A DNA stretch of 64,000 nucleotides from Sabellastarte sp. h YS-2021. Lineage: Eukaryota > Annelida > Polychaeta > Sabellida > Sabellidae. Positions within the stretch are counted from its first letter, which is position 1. Each line of letters begins with the position of its first letter. The notes under the pieces were generated by a model. That model saw nothing but the letters and a program-made list of their open reading frames with translations, did no database searches and was not told the origin of the DNA. Below, piece after piece: positions 59,173 through 64,000 of the stretch. Location of the stretch: contig OZ024934.1 in the NCBI GenBank assembly GCA_964017235.1, positions 77,776,706 through 77,840,705 of the forward strand, written 5' to 3'. A program made the translations under genes and the position numbers.

Positions 59173-59507
59173 GAATAGTAACTGAAATATATATACAATC
59201 CCTTAGTTACTTTGTGTTGTGTTACAATCAAATAATACTGAATAGTAACTGAAATATATACACAATCCCTTAGTTACTTTGTGTTGTGTTACAATCAAAT
59301 AATACTGAATAGTAACTGAAATATGTACACAATCCCTTAGTTACTTTGTGTTGTGTTACAATCAAATAATACTGAATAGTAACTGAAATATGTACGCAAT
59401 CCCTTAGTTACTTTGTGTTGTGTTACAATCAAATAACACTGAATAGTAACTGAAATGTAAACACAATCCCTTAGTTACTTCATGTTGCCATACAATCAAA
59501 AAACACT
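59173..59507 (+). repeat. 67-bp minisatellite, five units
   Basis: Units start with GAATAGTAACTGAAAT at 59173, 59240, 59307, 59374 and 59441 at an exact 67-bp period, containing CAATCCCTTAGTTACTTTGT and GTTGTGTTACAATCAAATAA. The last unit is diverged and grades into the next repeat region. Confidence 0.96.
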
Positions 59508-59519
59508 GATGTCAACTTA

Positions 59520-60010
59520 AATATCACTAGTATTTTGTGACCTCCAGCTTTACCAAAGTGACTTATGTCAAGTTCGAGCTAACTTGTATATTCTGGCCTT
59601 AATTTATAAAAATGTTATTGAGGTCAAGTTCTATTATAAAAGGTCACAGGGGTGGGTTTAAATTAAACTTATGCAAATCTTACTGAGGTCAAGCTCAAGA
59701 TTCCAGGCATTTTATGACATCCTGTTATATTTAAAAGTCACTGGGATTAAGTTCAAATTCATTAGCATATTGAGACCTCAACTTATGCAAAGGCTTATGG
59801 AAATCAGTTTCAACACATCTAGTACATTGTATCCTCAAGTTATATAAAAAGATACTTTGGTCAGATTGATGTTCACAAAAATATACATTGTAACCTTAAA
59901 TTAAATGGAACTGTTACCAAGGCCAAGTTAAAGTTCACTAGTACATTGTGAACCCAAGACACATGTAAATTCGAACGTGATTAAGGTCAAGATCATTAAT
60001 TTGTGGTGAG
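59520..60010 (+). repeat. Decayed tandem repeat with an approximately 55-65 bp period
   Basis: Recurrent order of TTATGYAAA, TTACYRAGGTCAAGTTCAA and TAGTACATTGTGACCTCAA, seen at about 59525, 59610, 59660, 59760, 59820, 59880 and 59940. Too diverged for exact borders. It follows directly after the young 67-bp array. Confidence 0.65.
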
Positions 60011-60974
60011 CAATATGTGTCATTTTGAAGGTATCACATATGTGTGTATGTTCACATAGTTGAACACATTGTGGCAATTAATTATGCATTGTAGTACTCT
60101 GTAGTACCTTGCTGGAAATCTCCATCTGTGGTTTTGAAAGATTAGCAAAGTGAGGCTGTACAATAACCACATTTGTGGGAATTTATTCTGTTTTTTTTTC
60201 TCTGTCTCTGTCAATCATTTGCTACAATAAATCTCCACGTGTCAAACTGACATAAGAAAACACATGAGCAAAGTGATACAATAAAACAACGCATGTGTGG
60301 GAATTTACTCTGTATTTCTGCATTTCGTTAACATAAAAATTCACCTGTCGTATTGATATAAAAACATGCGATTAAATCTGAGTCAATGTAATGACGTTGT
60401 GTCATTGACTAAAATAGAAACATGACAGGTTTATTTTTATCCTATTGAATAAGACATCTCAAGTAATTGATTGTATTCTATTTTTTTTTTCAAAAAAACA
60501 TAGATATAACCTATCAATTACGTTAGACGCGATATTATTAAACCCACTAAATATGTCTACACTACAACAATTGAGCCTTCAGCAAGGTTACAGTGCTGTT
60601 TCTTGACCAACGAGTATGTAATGCAGTCACTACACCTGTACTGTTTTCCTTTCTTGGGTATATTGAATTTAAGAGTTACTCACACTACCACAGTCCCGTA
60701 GCCCAAACTAGTGAGCACTTGATGAGGAAAATATTCTGCTTACTAATTACTATACTGCCACAGAACTCCACTCCTGCACCAAAATTGTCCACAAGTTCAG
60801 TCACCAGGTCCTTCGTGGGTACACAAAACACAATAAACCCCTCATGTCAGTACAGGGGGGTGTCCCCATCAACTGATTCACATGCAAGGAATAAAATTAC
60901 TTTCTGTTAAAATATAAAAAACTAAAACAACCTAACTACTTTTAACTATAGCGGGAGTCCCATTGTCCAGACTG

Positions 60975-61083
60975 AACTGCTACGGTGACCCCAAGCCAAT
61001 AGTTTCCTCTGTCCTCAAAACTACCCGCCGTGATACAACCTTTTCAATCTGTTGAAGGCCACGTTAAACCAAAATAAATAAAA
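60975..61083 (+). mobile_element. 5'-truncated tRNA-derived SINE (3' half only)
   Basis: Matches only the 3' half of the family: TTTCCTCTG, AAACTACCCGCCGTGATA, then TTGAAGGCCACGTTAAACC and an AAAATAAATAAAAAC tail. The head is missing. Confidence 0.7.
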
Positions 61084-61151
61084 ACTGTTTTAACAACTCC
61101 TTGCATGGTTAACATTTTCGGTTTTATGGCAACTCTCTATATACGTCGCCA

Positions 61152-61386
61152 AGGGGCCACAGTGGCAGAGTGGTAACACTCTCGCCTCCCACCTCTGAGG
61201 CCGGGGTTCAATCCCCGTGATGGCCTTAAGTGGGAAAGCTGGTAGTTGCTTGCCATTGGTCGGCAGTTTACAGTACACAACCCTAGCGAACTTTATGTAC
61301 TGGTTTCCTCTGCCCTTCCAACTACCCGTCGTGATATGACCTGTACAGTGTTGAAAGCAATGTAAAACCCCAAATAAATAAATAAA
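61152..61386 (+). mobile_element. tRNA-derived SINE with target duplication
   Basis: Full-length copy with GGGGTTCAATCCCC B box. Flanks TATATACGTCGCCA (61138-61151) and TATATACGTGACCA (61387-61400) form a 14-bp duplication with two mismatches. It lies 70 bp from the truncated copy of the same family. Confidence 0.94.
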
Positions 61387-61400
61387 TATATACGTGACCA

Positions 61401-63050
61401 TTTTATTGCAGAACTTAAGTTAATTATCTGTTCGTAAATGAAAATCTATGATTGCACTTTACATGTGTACATTAAAGACCCATAATACTGCTAAAAAAAT
61501 TCCTGGATCAAGATGGTGATTCCGGATTACCATCAAAATTTAATTTTATGCCACAAACAAACAAATACACACCGGCAGCTACATAACCTCCTTGCAAGGG
61601 ACAAAAATATAAAGCATAAATGAATATGACAATGTCATATGAGTGCGTAGAATGAATATTATATCATTCAACTTCATGATTGATATATCTTTGTATATGT
61701 CTAATTAGGAATGTTTTACTGCCATTATTCCTCATTTTGTATTATTATTATTCTTAAGCAAAATAAGCCCACTATTGAAGAATGACTGATTATGCAATAA
61801 AGGGGAGAAAACTGACAAATCGTGTAATTTGTTCCAGCTGAAAAGATCACTTATAAGACAGACCTTATGGACTGCCTCCAACTACAATGATTTAGAGAGA
61901 TCAAATGTAACACAAGAAAATATTGATAAATTATATAAGGAAATATATGTCACGAATTGGAAAGTTTTTTTATCGGTTACATCAGAGTTTAATAATCATA
62001 AAATATTTTGACATACTCTTCAAAAATAAATTGAACAATGACGTCATGTCCAGCCAATTATGGTCGCTAATATAAATAAATATTATTATTATTATGTATT
62101 TATACTCATGTATACATGTATTTGTAAACTGATTGCTTATTGGTCATGCGCCAAGCTGGAGAGATCATTTTAAGTAGAACTTTTATATTACTTATTTTAA
62201 AAAAAAACAATGTAACAAATGAATTTATATTGAAAGAAACTAAATTACATTTATATGGAGGTCACTTTATATGAGGTCACTAAACCCAAGTTGTCATAAA
62301 ACCATTAGTTTCGTTACATATATTAATAAGTGGTGCCTGGGTGAATACACATTTTCCTCACTGATATTTCATGTTAAGTAACAGCCAAACAAAGACAAAC
62401 GAACAATTTGTCTGATATGGATCAATTTACAACTGGGAGAAGTACTACATATAAATTAATTGTTCAGGACTTGTTTGGGAATTTCATTGACCCAGAAATG
62501 GGGGAAGGTACTACCTATAGCCATAACTTGGCATAAGCCCCAAATGGACACGACACAAACATTTGCAAGAATGTATTATATAGTCCTTGCCAAATGTTGC
62601 AAGGTATTGCCAAAAGAAAGTAATGAACCTGTGTCATCCAACACAGCGTCTTCAGATGGAGGGTTGAGGGTTTTGTAGCTGACAATCTGTCATTGTCAGA
62701 TCGTAAGGTATTCTCAGTGTAATTGTGCTTTGTTGAGGACTAATCTCAGAACAATCTAAAAACGTCGTAGAACATCGGAAAAGTCTTGAAATCTTTAAAA
62801 AAAACATGTGATCACATTTCCCCACCTGTGAGAACTTAAAATCGCCTGTATTCTTTTATATTTGCTAAGATTATCAAAGCACCATCTCCAGTGTGTGACC
62901 TGGGCATAAGAAGCACTCTCCAGCAAAGTGGAACAGGCCTATTATGGGCAACAGGAAATTACCTAATACACAACTGGTTGTATTAAAAATAAGAAAAAAA
63001 GAATGGTCAGGTGAACAGAGATGCAGAAATTCTCATCTTTCTTCTTAAGA
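61401..63050. other. No gene recognised
   Basis: AT-rich intergenic or intronic sequence. Short open frames at 61829-62011 and 62460-62678 lack any family signature, codon bias or splice context that would support them. Confidence 0.45.
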
Positions 63051-63310
63051 GGTGATTCAATAGTTACAGCAATTAAAATTTAATTTTGTTTTATTCATAT
63101 TTATTCTTCCCAAAGGAGTTTACAAATAAGAAATGCAGTTCCCAACACTCAACAGCATTTTTAATATGTGGTTGTACAGTTTTGACCAATTATTACAACA
63201 ATTAAGTGATTTAATAAACGAGGGGACCTAAAAATATTGGTTTTAGGGTTGTTTTTTGTGATTGTGGGTTCCACATCAACTCATGACCACATAGGAGAGA
63301 AATACTGATA
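63051..63310 (+). repeat. Direct duplication, first copy (~260 bp)
   Basis: Starts GGTGATTCAATAGTTACAGC and ends GAGAGAAATACTGATAA. Nearly identical to 63504-63761, with about 5-10% differences and a few small indels. Confidence 0.93.
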
Positions 63311-63357
63311 ACTTGCCCAGTGAATAAAGTGGTATGAAAAAAATTCCACTTTAATTA

Positions 63358-63473
63358 AGCAAAATGGCCTAGTGGGTAACACACTCGCTTAAAACCTACC
63401 TGTACATCGACTGTTTTTTTGTAGTTTTTCTTTTTTTTTTTTTTTTTTTTTTTTTGGGGGGGGGGGGGGGGGG
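63358..63473 (+). repeat. SINE-like head followed by a T(n)G(n) block
   Basis: AAATGGCCTAGTGGGTAACA CACTCGC looks like the head of the second tRNA-SINE family (compare 23885). After some 40 bases of unmatched sequence there are about 25 T (63431-63455) followed by 18 G (63456-63473). The block sits between the two copies of the 260-bp duplication. Confidence 0.7.
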
Positions 63474-63503
63474 TTTGTTGCACCTCAGAGTTCTTTTTGT
63501 ATA

Positions 63504-63761
63504 GGGTGATTCAATAGTTACAGCAATTAAAATTTAATTTTGTTTTATTCATATATATTCTTCCCAAAGGAGTTTACAAATAAGAAGTGCAGTTCCCAAC
63601 ACTCAACAGCATTTTTAATATGTGGTTGTACAGTTTTGACCAATGAGTGCAACAATTCAAGGATTTAACAAACGAGGGGACCTAAAAATGCTGGTTTTGG
63701 GTTGTTTTGTGATTGTGGGTTCTATATCAACTCATGACCACATGTGAGAGAAATACTGATA
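63504..63761 (+). repeat. Direct duplication, second copy (~258 bp)
   Basis: Repeats 63051-63310. Offset between copies is about 453 bp. The 190 bases between them hold the SINE-like head and the T/G block. Confidence 0.93.
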
Positions 63762-64000
63762 AAAATACACATTACAAATGGCTTTATGTACCTATCCTTT
63801 GCATACTGCATTTTATTGATATCTATTTCATGTGTACATGCATGTCTTGTAATTATCATGAGTCATGTTGACGCCAAGCAGTAATCCTACAATGAAACAG
63901 CAAAGTCATATGAGCAAAATTAGATCATTAAGCTATTGGCTTATCTAACAATGTATCACGTTAGGCATTTTAAATTAAACTTCCCTATGTGTGTCATATG

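Overview
The window is AT-rich animal genomic DNA. It has large introns, canonical GT-AG exon borders and a dense load of decayed transposons: tRNA-derived and 5S-derived SINEs, L1/Tx1-like and CR1/L2-like LINEs, DIRS-like tyrosine-recombinase retroelements, a PIF/Harbinger transposon and several foldback/MITE elements. There are no operons, no prokaryotic signals and no rRNA genes. The repertoire suggests a marine invertebrate, most likely a mollusc or another lophotrochozoan; that placement is inferred and not proved by a marker gene.

Region 1 (1-28 kb, minus strand) holds the only host gene I can support, the 5' half of a patatin-like phospholipase. Exon 3 (538-674) and exon 2 (1276-1423, with the GTSGG nucleophile motif) are single copy. 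The first coding exon, which carries the GGGAK oxyanion-hole motif, is present three times (13251-13382, 17756-17887, 27733-27864). All three are exactly 132 nt, end in a GTAAG donor and join exon 2 in phase 0. A truncated relic of the same exon lies at 17611-17642. The simplest reading is one gene with alternative, tandemly duplicated first exons. The 3' half, including the catalytic Asp, lies beyond the left edge. The introns hold SINEs, minisatellites and a composite foldback element.

Region 2 (30-36 kb) is a wrecked PIF/Harbinger element. A MADF/Myb-like gene with a TATA box sits on the plus strand and a DDE transposase on the minus strand. The element has been interrupted by a 5'-truncated CR1/L2-like LINE and by a SINE with a 14-bp target duplication. 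The transposase is frameshifted and its catalytic Glu is replaced by Ala. A 563-bp MITE abuts its left side.

Region 3 (36.4-49.1 kb, minus strand) is an L1/Tx1-like LINE. ORF2 shows an endonuclease, a reverse transcriptase with FADD, and a CCHC-like tail. ORF1 shows a coiled coil, an RRM-like domain and a C-terminal domain, and is then fused to a NADAR (YbiA/DUF1768) domain, which is the most unusual protein architecture here. ORF1 is split by a 5.8-kb DIRS-like element (42946-48748) with inverted terminal repeats and a recognisable internal complementary region.

Region 4 (50.9-56.5 kb) is a second DIRS copy that lacks its right terminal repeat and internal complementary region. The last 7.5 kb (56.5-64 kb) contains a 556-bp MITE, more SINEs, a 67-bp minisatellite, a decayed AGGTCA-rich repeat and a 260-bp duplication around a T/G homopolymer tract. 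I see no host gene there.
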